Source of the DNA: Gnetum montanum
Taxonomy: Eukaryota > Streptophyta > Gnetopsida > Gnetales > Gnetaceae
Direction of reading: 5' to 3'
DNA: 64,000 nt
Assembly (NCBI GenBank): GCA_015680685.1
Contig: MNCI01004262.1
Span: 239,106 to 303,105, forward strand
This document shows, piece after piece, positions 36,871 through 47,190 of this stretch. Position 1 is the stretch's first letter, and the number at the start of each line of letters is the position of its first letter. The translations under genes and the position numbers were made by a program. The notes beneath the pieces are model-generated. The model had not been told where the DNA came from and did no database searches. It was given only the letters and a program-made list of their open reading frames with translations.

Positions 36871-37224
36871 CTATATTTTAACACAAATGAAGTTATAGTG
36901 ATCTTCGTTAATGGCTGCAAAATCAAGACTTTCCCCTCTAACTCTAAAAGATCACCTACACTTAATGATTGTAGGGTCTTTGGGATCATACACCCTCATG
37001 ACTTTTTTGTTATGATTTTTGCCAGTGAAGGTGGTGCATTTTCAGAAAGACATGGCTATAATGCTAAGAATTGCGAAAAAAAAATAGGCTATGAATGTTA
37101 AAATAAGAGTAAATTGTAGTGAATGAAATTTAAAAACTCTTAGATAAAATGAAAATGGTAAACAGTGATATACTTACTATAATTAGTAAGTGGAGGATAA
37201 GGGAGGTTTACCCCTTTACCAAAA

Positions 37225-38165
37225 ATAGAATATTGACAACATTGACTTTAAACCTCCCCCAAGTTGGCTTCCCAAGTGCCTCTACACTTGGTATGGCAAG
37301 GGGAAAAGAAGAGAGGTGAGATAATGGAAATATCACACCTTCTTATTCCAACATTGGAGAGAGGAGGGAAAGTTTTAAAAACCAAAATGGAAACTTGGCC
37401 ATTTCCAAAGATGGTTTTGGCAAGTTTTCAACTTTCACCAAAAAGGAGGGAAAAGTAAGCTTGGTTGGTATCGAAACCAACGTTGGTTTAGTAACAAAGA
37501 TTATGTCAACAAAAATTAAATTTTTATCAAGGATTCCACACTAGCTTTGCTCTATGAATTCACAACGAATGTTGTGAAATTCTAGGACCTAAACCACCTA
37601 CAGCTTTCACACTAAGGTTTATGCCATAGGGGGGTAAAGGAAACATTGAATTCCTTGGGAGTTTTGGCTAAAACAAATGGCTTTCAACTTGCAACCAAAG
37701 TAGATTTGGTTATAAAATTGGTTTCAAACTTCACCAATGCTAACTTCCCAATTGCTTCCATGCTAGGTCCAATAGAGAAGGGAAAAGAAGGGGGGTGAGA
37801 TGATGGGAATCTCACACCTCCTACCTCAACATTGATGGGAGGAAAGGTTGAAAACCATGAAAGTTAGTATTTTTTCACCAAAATTGGTTTTAGGCAGCTG
37901 CTAATTCTCTCAACTTGGAAAAATGAAGGAGAAAGTAAACTCATGGATGAGTTGAACCATTCACTTTTAGAAGCCAGAAAATAAACTTTTGGCAACAAAA
38001 ATAATGGGGGAAAGAGATTAATTCTAGCTTTGGAACTTAAAATTCACTACAATTGCTATGAAAAGCCAAAGCCCAACCACTTGCAACTTCCATGCTATAG
38101 TTTTTCTCATAGGGGAGAAAAACCAACATTGATATTTCAAGAGTTTTAGTTGCAAAAAATGAAGG
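37225..38165. repeat. Tandem duplication, two units of about 475 bp
   Basis: 37225-37700 and 37703-38165 align in order: GGGAAAAGAAG.G.GGTGAGAT, AT.TCACACCT, CCA.GCT(T)TGG, GAATTCAC.A..A, and CATAGGGG words. Roughly 70% similar. Confidence 0.7.
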
Positions 38166-38974
38166 AAAATTTTGCAAATGGTTACGAAAATAATAGATCT
38201 AGCTATAGAATTTAGGTGAAGGCCCTTCTTCTAATGCCAAGAAAAACTATTATGATCGAAAATCTTGATTGCTAAAACAAAAACCCAAGGATCCTCAATG
38301 CAAGAAATTCCTCAACCTTAAATCCCCAAGGCCTCCATGAAAAAAATGGGATTTGGGGCAACATATCAAGTAGGGACTTAGGAGATGTAAAACATGAAAA
38401 TATAAATAGATCTGAATAATGAAAAAATGATATATTTAATTTTATTAAACACAAAAATCAAAATTTAAAACTTTATTGAGAAAAGAATAAAGAATAAATT
38501 AGAAAAATGTGTACAAATGGTGCCTGGATGAGCAAAAAAAAGGGGTGTTCACTTGTGTAAGAGTTCAAAGCCCATTGAGGCTGAGATGATTTGCTCAACA
38601 ATCTAGGTGCTAATCCACTCTTGATGTTATCAAACCTTCCTTTGCTGCTGCAACCTTGAAATTTGCCAATTGGGTCATTACTAGGAGGTGTGAAAAAGGC
38701 AAAATATTTGGATACCAAATTACCCCACACTAGTTTTGAAATCCTAGAAGTGTAGTGTTAAAACCAAAATTCCACCAAGTCTCAAGGCCTCACTACTTCC
38801 ACCATGGGGTTCAAGAGAATGCAAGTATGGGAACTTACAAGAGCTCTTAAGTGCCTAAAAATGCCTTAAATGTGGAATTGTGTGTATACAAATTGCTTGT
38901 AAGTGTTGAATCTTGTCAAAAATTGCTAAAACTTGTCAAAAAATGTCGAGCCTCTCAATGGTGTTGGAGGCTAG

Positions 38975-38982
38975 CTTTTATA
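38975..38982 (-). promoter_or_regulatory. TATA box of the TAT-1 LTR
   Basis: Minus strand CCCTATAAAAGCTAG. It resembles CCTATAAATACC of the TAT-3 LTRs in position and context (GCTAG next to it), which supports reading 37140-39750 as an LTR. Confidence 0.55.
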
Positions 38983-39209
38983 GGGTCTTTGAGCCATGAA
39001 TGGGGTTGAAAATTGGCTATGATTATGCTACAAATTGGCTACAAATTTGATGTAATTTTGCTACAAATTGGTTGCCAAATTTAAGTAAACATAGTAACTA
39101 AAAATTTAAGTAAACATAGTAATTAAAAATTGGCTACATAGTAAGTGTTTCCCCCCATGGCAATTTTGTTTACTAAAAATAGTAACTAGGGCACCCCTTC
39201 TACATTGAA

Positions 39210-39525
39210 GAGGAACTTTCCACGCTGAGATCTCCACCAAGCTTGTTGAAGAGGCTAGCCAATGTTGAAGTGCATAAATTGATGAATTTTTATTTTGGTG
39301 GCTTCCACACCAGGGGGAAAACTTCCCAAGCTAGGTGGAAAGTTTCCATGTTGGGGGGGGGGGGGGGGGGGGGGGACTTTCCAAGCTGTGGAGAAACTTT
39401 CCATCTTGGAGGAAAACTTTCCAACCTCAAGGGAAAGTTTCCAATGCTGGAGAAAGCTTTCACATTGGGGGAAAATTTTCTAGGCTTAGGGGAAAAGTTT
39501 ACAAGCTAGGGGAAAGTTTCCAAGT
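39210..39525. repeat. G-rich minisatellite GGGGGAAAGTTTCCAAGCT
   Basis: About a dozen imperfect 20-25-bp units in U3 of the TAT-1 LTR; each contains the self-complementary GGAAA.TTTCC. A run of more than 20 G at 39353-39375 sits in one unit. Three overlapping ORFs here are products of the repeat, not genes. Confidence 0.85.
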
Positions 39526-39676
39526 CATGCATTTGGTCTCCAAATTGGAGGGGGGGGGGGGGGTTTTCAAACCTCCCATCCTTGGATGCCAGGGGTAGGT
39601 GAGATCTACTTGTCTGTAGGCATTTTTGACAACTCCCAACACCCCCCCCCCCCCCCCCCCCCCTCACACCCCAAAC

Positions 39677-39742
39677 AAAATATAGACACTAGGTGACTCA
39701 AATATAGACACTAGGTGACTCAAATATAGACACTAGGTGACT
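39677..39742. repeat. Three 22-bp tandem units at the LTR edge
   Basis: CAAATATAGACACTAGGTGA plus CT three times, nearly identical (first unit starts AAAA). Directly inside the LTR start of TAT-1; flanked on the other side by a 20-C run. Confidence 0.9.
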
Positions 39743-39750
39743 TTTTCACA

Positions 39751-41379
39751 TGGGAAATAAGGCTTTGACCACTTATGAGGCATTTTTCAACCTCAAAAGT
39801 ATAAACTATGTGAAACTTCCTAGTTTGGATTACAATTTTCACATTTACAATGAAGTTTTACCTCGAGTTTCATGCAATGAAAGCCACATGATGAAGATTG
39901 GTTATAACATGAAAAACTTTTGTGGTGTTTCAACTAGTGCTAGATTATACTTCTCCACTTTGGTGTATTGGGTCTCATGGGTAACTAATGCATGGCTTAA
40001 CTAGTATACAAGCAACTCTACTCCATTATCTCATTTTTGACAGAGTAGAGAGGTAATAGACATGTCAGAGATGGCAAGGTAGATGTAGAATAGTTTATCC
40101 TCTTACGAAGGATAGACTGTCGGTAGTTGTGCCAACTCTTGCTTAAGGTTTTCAAAGGCTTTGTAGCATTAAGCCATCCACTCATAGTGAACCCTTTCTT
40201 AAGCAATTGTTACATGGGTTATAACTCCTCTATAAGCCTAGTGATAAACCTATAGATAAATTATAGTTTACCTTGTAATCTCCAAAGCCCCTTGGGATTA
40301 GTAGGTGCTACCAAGTTGGATATGGCCTTAACCTTATCAGGATTGACACATATTCCCACTTTAGATACTACAAAGCTAAGAATCTCACTAGTTTTAACAT
40401 CAAAGACATACTTTTGGGGATTATGCCTAAGCTCATATTTGACACATCATTTAACACAACATCAAAGTCATGTGTATGATCATTGACCACTTTGAACTTA
40501 ACAACTATATCATCTACATAATTGTTGAGCAAACCTAACATATAATTGTAAAAGATGTACGTCAAAGCTCTTTAATAGGTTCCTCTTGTGTTCTTAATGC
40601 CAAAAGACATCATAGTATAAAAAAAGATACCCTAAGGGGTACTGAGTTGATGTTCTAGGTTAATCCTAATCTAGTTTTATTCTGAGAATCCATCCATGAA
40701 GGATAATAAGGCATGCCTAGCTATAGTATCGATAAGTTCATCAATACTAGATAAAGTGAAATAATCTTTGATGGTTTCCTTATTTTGGTTTCAAAAATCT
40801 ATGCAAATATGTATACTTCATTTTTCTTAGGGACTACCACTATGTTGGATACCCATTCTACATAATCAATAGCTCTAATGAAACTAGATTGGTATAGTTT
40901 TGTGATTTTATTACGAAGTACTAGGGCTAAGTCTGGCCTAATCTTGTGAATTTTTTGCTTAACTAGTCTAGTACTAGAATCAAGTATGATATTATGTTGG
41001 ACTAAATGTGGGCCTAGACCTAGCATATCTTCATATGATTAAGAAAATGCCTTAATATTATCTTGTAAGACCTTGGTAATGTCTTGAGCTTGTTGAGATG
41101 TCAATGAGGAATTTATTTTTAGTGTTTTCTCCTTACCACTATGTGTCATGACAAGAACCTCAATAGAAAATCTTCGATAATGTCACCAGCTTTAAGGTCA
41201 AGGGTTTTAACTAGGTTTTAGGGCCATTCCAGAGATTTCTTTACAGAAGCTATGTAGTCTAGGAGACTCTCAAGCTCAAGATCTAAGTAGTTAGGATCAA
41301 TACACTATTCAACATCATCATGGACCCCACTTAGGCTCAATGGCAAGGTGATTTGCTTCTAGGTGTCCATACTCCAATC
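39751..41379 (-). pseudogene. RT and partial RNase H of TAT-2
   Basis: Minus strand. It begins at a splice-acceptor-like ATATGTAG|GATTGG (41379). RT start LGLGPHLVQHNIILDSS and WVSNIVVVPKKN lie at 41026-40800. The catalytic box NNYVDDIVV is intact at about 40509-40520. The RT end and RNase H start follow (LSKSWHNYRQ region and words shared with 50450-50900 of TAT-3) down to 39751. Frame changes and stops throughout. Confidence 0.78.
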
Positions 41380-41380
41380 C

Positions 41381-42082
41381 TACATATCAGCCATAAGCAC
41401 ATTAAGTGGCACCTAGGTAAAAATGAGTAAATAATGCTAAAGTAATGTAAAATACCTCAGTAAATATATAAATGCATGTTGTTGCGATGTCAAACAAAAT
41501 GTAAATAAGGTCAACCAAGGCTATGGGATGTAAGTGGGAATAAATAAGATGGAATAAAGGCAAACAAGGTTAAATCAAGTAGAAACACTATAAAAATATG
41601 GAAAATAAAGTTACACTTTTGGAAATATAAGGCCTTCGCAAGCCAGGTTGCTAGTTTAATGCCTTGGCAAGCCATGGTTACATGGTGTCAAATGATGATC
41701 AAAGATGGTCAAACCCCCATTACTTAACACCAATCAAAGGCTAAACAAGGGTCAACAGAGATCATAATTGGGAAAAAAGATAAATGTGATGAAATTGAAG
41801 TGATGTAAAGGCTAGACAAGATCAACTAATGGTAATGAAGGTCAACAATGCACAACAAGGTCAAAATAAGTCAACACACCATAAAATAAGGTCAAATTCA
41901 TCAAATTGGAATAAATGTAACAAAACTTTGTTATTACTAGTCAAATATGATTAAATTTTCCAATTTTAGGCCTTAGTGAGCCATGGTATGAGGCTACAAG
42001 GTTGCTAGGGAAGTGCAAGCACATAAGTGGATCATTGTGAGGGTGTTTTGAGGCAAAATTAACACTTTTTCTTATGACTACA
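41381..42082. other. PR-RT interval of TAT-2, part next to RT
   Basis: Non-coding. Holds CTAGTTTAATGCCTTGGCAA (41640-41690) and ATTTTAGGCCTTAGTGAGCC words (41955-42010), the same family as in TAT-1 and TAT-3. Many GGTCAA words at 41690-41900. Confidence 0.6.
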
Positions 42083-43140
42083 TTGGGCTCTACTAGTGAC
42101 TACACTGGCCCAGCATAATCATGCATTCCCCAGCATAGTCAACACTCATGGATTATTTCCCAAGGTCCATATGGCCACTTTTGAGTTCTTGATGATCTAG
42201 ACAGCAAGTGTAGGGGATGGGTATTAAGGATTCATAAGTTTTGGTCCCATTTTCTGGCTTCTAGAAGTTAAAAATCATATTTCCATTGGTGACTATGTTG
42301 GGCCAGCGTAATCATGGAAAGCCCCAGCATAATCACATGAAATAATTGCATTACTAGGATTCTAGGGTTTGTCTTAGGGCTCTACCAACTTTTTAGGGCA
42401 TTGCAAGGTCATCGGATGACTAAATTAACTGCTCAAAGGTTGAATTTGGGAAACATAAGTGGATTTTATGGAATTTCCCATTTTCTTATGTTGGGCCAAT
42501 GTATTCATGCATGTTACCAATGTATTTGAGAGGAATCTAGTGTTTTTAGGGTGGAAACAAGATGAAATTGCAATTGTATGAAGTGAAACAAGGTTTTGGG
42601 CTTCCTTAGTTAGTTTTGGGTCATTCTAAGTGCTACACTACTAGTTGATATTGCCACAAAATGGGTTTCCACTATGACTACACTAGGCCAGCATAGTCAT
42701 AGGCTTTCCAGCCATAATCATGCATGGAATATGATTTTTTTTGTTGAGTTTCCTCACCCAATCAACCATACTAATGAACTTCTGGGGTCACTGGTGATAC
42801 CCACTAGTGTTTTAGTGTCAAAAGTATTAATTCTGGTGGTTGTTTGGATCTTGGAATGGCCAAATACCTGTTGAATATGATGGCCCAATGTAGGCATGAA
42901 ATTCCCAATGTAGTTGAGAGGTTTATCATGAAAAATGATGGATTTTGGCTTATTTCCTAAGGTTTTATGGTCTCAAGGTGCTCTAGTAGGGTTCTAGGTC
43001 TTTCCAAGTGTCTATTTGAGCTATTTCTAGCCTATTTTGGTCTTTTCCATGTGGACTACGTTGGGCTCTACTTATGGCTATGCTGGCCTAGCATAGTCAT
43101 GCAAATTCCAATGTAGTTGAGGATTAGGAAATGAAAAATA
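42083..43140. repeat. Tandem array of ~190-bp units with palindromic cores in TAT-2
   Basis: Cores at about 42083, 42290, 42490, 42670, 42880 and 43055. The best core, ATGACTACACTAGGCCAGCA followed by TAGTCAT (42668-42694), reads nearly the same on both strands. The spacing equals that of the TAT-1 array, and the position (right of RT in the interval) is the same, but the core words differ. Confidence 0.72.
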
Positions 43141-43164
43141 CTAGGTTTTATGGCCAAAACAAGA

Positions 43165-43740
43165 TTTCATATTTCTAATAAACCTTGTAGCACTTTGACT
43201 AGATTAAATATTTTCTCATGCATTTAATGTTTTAGGAATTTTTATTTAATTTTTTTAAGTAATTAAGCTAAATTAAGCTAGATTAAATAGTGATTAATTA
43301 AGCACATAAATATGACCACTTTGAGCATGTGCATGATGCTTCGTAATCCTAGTAATGCTTAACATTTGGTAACCTAGTAGTATTATATATGTTCAAGATG
43401 TGTACAAAAAGTGGGACCATATGCTTATGTTAGGATTAGTTAGATATTGGTTGGTTAGATTAAAGTAGCAATTAAATTACTTCATTCCTTTTATCCTTTA
43501 TTTTAAGCACTCAGAACATAAAACATAAAAAATAATAAATGTCATATGCCTCAATTACACTTAATCATACCTTTGCATATCACAAGTGTAATTGGGAAGA
43601 CAAGGAATGAATATTAGGGATAGTTCCACTTCCTAGAGGCTAGTGTACCAGAAGATAAAGGATCATCAAAATTCAACTGGATCACACATGAATTCATAGT
43701 GATTCATATGGTTAGAAGTAGGGATACTCATTCCTCATCA
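43165..43740 (+). repeat. 5' LTR of Athila-C, 3' portion only
   Basis: From about 43165 it aligns with the U5 part of Athila-B LTRs (GGC.A.AAA.A...CCTTG.A.CACTT; GTGGGA; CTCA.TTACACTTA.CCATAC) and ends GATTCATATGGTTAGAAGTA then GGG...CCTCATCA at 43740. U3, the TATA box and the left end are missing where TAT-2 array sequence adjoins. Confidence 0.8.
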
Positions 43741-43741
43741 T

Positions 43742-43760
43742 CAATTTTATTATCAAGGAC
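43742..43760 (+). promoter_or_regulatory. Decayed primer-binding site of Athila-C
   Basis: CAATTTTATTATCAAGGAC just inside the LTR. Allowing one shifted base it aligns with the tRNA-Asp site TGGCGCCGTTGCCGGGGAC with about ten changes, nearly all G-to-A or C-to-T. Confidence 0.55.
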
Positions 43761-43899
43761 TCTTTTTATTTGAAATGTGCACTATCTAGGTATAGGGAAA
43801 ATCATTAATATCATTGGACAAATCCTAAGGTCAAAATCATTCTGAAAATAACTATAATAATTTAAGCACACTAATATCTTATTCTAATTGCAAAATTAC

Positions 43900-45242
43900 T
43901 TCTTCTCACAAGTGTGATGATACTAAATCACCAATGCCTCAAGAATGTTGGATGGTATATACTCATCCAAATGAGTATGTACCTGATTTCAACTTCATCC
44001 TACATTAGGATGAACAACCATGATGGTGAGATATGGAGGGCAACATTATATTACCTTCAAATCAATATATTCCTGGGATGTTGCTCCAAAATCATAGGAG
44101 GTTGGACATCTAGGATCTTTATGAAACTAAAACACAACACAAGAGAGATGGACACCAGGCAAAGCACCATGAAGCTATGAAGGGAAAATGATTCACCAAT
44201 CCCTTTTTCATGCTTAATGAAAATGATAATGAGGATCATCCCTCTAGGGATTCTCAACATGAAGATTCTCCATCCCTTGACATTAGTGATGGAGCCTTAA
44301 ACCTAAATCTACAATCCACTATCAACAATCCAAGTTCACACAAAAGTGGGAGTCAAGATAAGGGCTTGGGCAAGCATCAAGATGACAAGAAAGCTAATGA
44401 ACATGACTGTGATAGGTGTAGAAGAGGTGGTAGTCACCATGATGATGGTAGTCCTCCTCCCTCTTCATCCTTTTCATTTGCATATTCCTCTTCCTCTTCT
44501 AGTTCTAATAGACACCATAGAAAGAAAAACTATGATGAAGGTGAACAGTGAGATAATAATGATCATCACACCTACTATGAATGAAGGGGTAGTAGAGGAT
44601 ATCATAGGTGTCATTGAAATAATGATAATGATGAGCCTTTGCTAGAAAATCAAAGCATGTTGAATACTATAAAGGTAGTAAAAATTTCAGCCATGCATGT
44701 GAAAGATAGTCAAATCAAGTGACTTGACATGAATAATATCCCCATATTTGAGGGGGAATATAACTATAATTTGCAAACACATCTTCAAGACTTTTATGAT
44801 GTTTTTCCATATAAAATATTGAAAATGATTGACAAAAATTACAGTTATTTTCCAGGATACTCATTAAGGAAGAAGAAAGTTGGTATCAGTCCTTAGAGCC
44901 AAAATCCATCTACAAGTGGATTATAATGCTAAAGCTATTCAATGATAAATATCATATGTACTCCTAAGTGTCTAATCTGAGAAGGTAGATCCAAGGATGG
45001 AAGTAAGAAATACATGAACCCTTGGATACCACCATGGGCAAATCCTATTCTCTCATACATCGATGCCTTAGCCATGATTATTCTTAGTGGGAACAACCTT
45101 GCCACATCATAGATGGACTCAAATCTGGAATGAGAAGAACTCTTTGAATCTATTTCCAAGAAAGACTATCAAAACTTAGAGTCCATCAGATCCAAAGGTT
45201 AATAGAGTAGATAGCAAAAGAAGAAGCTATGATGTCTGAAAA
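43900..45242 (+). pseudogene. gag of Athila-C, part 1 (before TAT-3)
   Basis: N-terminal PNEYVPDFNFILH.DE and MEGNIILPSNQ (43940-44070) match Athila-B. Then an Asp/Ser/His-rich low-complexity part (open from 44210 to 44551), LDMNNIPIFEGEYNYNLQTH near 44725, and gag core words to the insertion site after ...GATGTCTGAAAA (45242). Stops and frameshifts throughout. Confidence 0.8.
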
Positions 45243-45778
45243 TGTCAGTGGCTAGAACATCAAGAGGTTCGCAGGTGTACAGGCTAACCCTGAATCGATG
45301 CAATGGTCATGCTAGGGAAATGGAAATGGGGCATCCTAAATCATTTAGTTAATTAGATAGAGACTTACGTGGTGCTAAAATGACCATTTGTAAAAGGAAT
45401 TTGTGCTAAAATACTTAGAAAAGAAATAAAATAGAGCTTGAGAATAAAGAAATGCACTACTCCAAAACTAAGGAGTGTAACTTTTTCTTAAACAAGAGTT
45501 GAGAAAGGTACGCGACATCAAGCAAGCACAGTGGCAGCGTAGTAGTGCAATCATACTCTCTAGGACGTTCGGTACGTGAAACTAGTAGCTACAAGGGAGG
45601 TTGAACCTACTGGGTTAGCTACTACCACTTTCTACAGGTGCAATAGTAGACTGCATTGTAGTAATTGCCAAGTTGTGAAGCTTGGATGCTCATATGCAGG
45701 AATGACAAGGATGCTCAAGAGGCTTAAATGCTAAATGCTCTTTTGATTTTTCAACCCCTAAAGTGATGGTATTTGGGG

Positions 45779-45786
45779 TATTTATA
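45779..45786 (-). promoter_or_regulatory. TATA box in 3' LTR of TAT-3
   Basis: Minus strand CCTTATAAATACCCC; aligned with 58898-58905 in the 5' LTR. Confidence 0.7.
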
Positions 45787-46227
45787 AGGCTAGGTTTAGC
45801 ATAAAATGTGGACTAGGCACAACGTAGCCTAGGTGCCACATTTTTAGAGTGTAGATGGGGTTACGCTGACATGTTACACTCTCATGAGTAACAAAGTGTT
45901 ACACTCTAAGGAACAACAATAGATTTCCAAAGACTACTGAACTATGACCAAACTACCTGAACTACATGTGCCATAGTCTGAGAGACTACAATGTACCTAC
46001 AAACAATGTCAAAACAATGCAATTTGAAGTCTATGCTCCGGGACTATGTCTTCCCCCTCTTTCAAGTAGGTTCAAGCATAGAGATAATTTTGGAGATCAA
46101 TGTGGGATGCAAAAGAAGTGCAAACTATTGATCTTGGTTGCTGCCAGGATTTGATGCTAAGATGAAGGTCGATGCTAAGTTCTGGAGGCTTTTGGAAGTT
46201 ATCAAAGGCTTTTTCTTGGTGTCAAGC

Positions 46228-46940
46228 TAGCTACACTCTAGAGCATAGCACAACACATAGTGAAATTTTGCAAAATTTTGATTTTCCACACTAGTTATGT
46301 TGGCTACGTTGTAGAGCATAGTAGAGTGTAGTATGGACACTTAGCTAAATTTTAATAAAATCTGCAGTTTTCCTTCATGGTGTGCTGGCTATGCTTTGGG
46401 GTGTAGCAAGATAGGCAACCTCGGAAGCTAGGAAATGTGCCAAATGTGTCTTCCATATCAAGCCAGCTTGACAGATCCTTATCCAACACTTAGGCAAAAC
46501 TAGGAACTGGAACTGGAGTCACACTCTCTACACTGTGAAGCATAGTAGACTATAGCAATCGAAAAGATAGAAAATTTTTCAAACTATTTTTTCCATGCTT
46601 AGCACTTTTGACGAATACTAGCCTGGTACTTGGGTGAACTGGCAGCTAGGATGTGCATCAAGCTAAGTATGCTCAAGAGCATAGCAAGCATGACAACCTG
46701 AGAGATAGAAAATTTTCCAAACTATTTCATCCATCCCAAGAAACCCTTACTTCTGGCTTAACACTTTGGCAAACTAGCCATGGAAATGTATGCTATGCTG
46801 GCTACGCTGGGGAGCGTAGCAAGCAAACTGAGAGCATAGCATGATACTTAGAAAATATTCCATGAGGCTACTACTAAAACTTAGAAAAATCTTGCAAAAT
46901 AGGGCTCAATGTATGCTACGCTAGCTACACTATAGAGCAT
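46228..46940. repeat. Seven GCTACGCT..GAGCGTAGC palindromes in U3 (left LTR)
   Basis: GCTACACTCTAGAGCATAGC (46231-46250) and GCTACGCTGGGGAGCGTAGC (46801-46820) are the clearest. Others are near 46313, 46389, 46535, 46668 and 46922. Spacing is 75-150 bp. Confidence 0.8.
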
Positions 46941-47061
46941 AGCATCCACACTCAGAAAAATTTGACCTATCGTCAGACTACTTGTGAGATGGTTGATCCA
47001 GGGCTGGACTCACTGTGAAACTACAACTTTGCTACTTTACTTAGGTACTTGGAATGTCTCA

Positions 47062-47190
47062 TTTTTCTTTTGTTTTTTTATTTTATTCTTTTGTTTTTTT
47101 TCTCTCTTTTCTTTTTATTTTAATTTTTGCTCTTTTTCTCTTCTTTTTTTTATGCCTTCTCTTTTTTTCTTTTGCTTTCTTTTTCCTTAC
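47062..47190 (-). promoter_or_regulatory. Long polypurine tract of TAT-3
   Basis: On the plus strand almost pure pyrimidine (T-rich with C, few other bases) for about 125 bp, directly adjoining the LTR. On the element strand this is A/G-rich, where a PPT is required. It is much longer than a typical 10-20-base PPT. Confidence 0.65.

Larger units (their letters stand above)
22671..39750 (-). mobile_element. TAT-1: TAT-lineage Ty3/gypsy element, 3' half missing
   Basis: Minus strand order: long LTR (about 37140-39750), gag, protease, a 10-kb interval holding an oppositely oriented spliced gene and a tandem array, then the first ~200 codons of RT (23288 down to 22671), where copia sequence takes over. 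Collinear with TAT-3, which has gag-PR-[antisense gene]-RT-RNH-aRNH-INT. RT end, RNase H, integrase and 3' LTR are not found in the window. The right end abuts the RNase H of TAT-2, so TAT-1 probably inserted into TAT-2. Confidence 0.72.
37140..39750 (-). repeat. 5' LTR of TAT-1 (approximate, about 2.6 kb)
   Basis: Lies upstream of gag on the minus strand. It starts TGTGAAAAAGTCACC at 39750, where RNase H of TAT-2 is interrupted. It has a TATA box at 38975-38982 and several internal repeats (22-bp triplet, G-rich minisatellite, 480-bp duplication). The end near 37140 is a guess from the gag start; no second LTR is present to confirm it. Confidence 0.5.
39751..43160 (-). mobile_element. TAT-2: fragment of a second TAT element
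   Basis: Contains RT with YVDD and the first part of RNase H (39751-41379, minus), and to the right part of the PR-RT interval with its tandem array. It is cut on the left by the TAT-1 LTR and on the right by the LTR of Athila-C (about 43160). gag, protease, aRNH and integrase are not present. Confidence 0.7.
45243..47061 (-). repeat. 3' LTR of TAT-3 (about 1.8 kb)
   Basis: Minus strand begins TGAGACATTCCAAG at 47061 next to a polypurine tract and ends near 45243. It aligns with 58290-60252 over most of its length, although the right LTR lacks about 60 bp near its start. U3 carries seven imperfect palindromes (46228-46940); TATA box at 45779-45786. The inner-left edge is less sure: the last ~45 bp at 45243-45288 have no clear match in the other LTR. 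Confidence 0.78.

Noticed and set aside
39243-39598. Three overlapping plus ORFs of 62-88 codons with G-rich peptides
   Set aside because: They are the same 20-25-bp minisatellite read in three frames.
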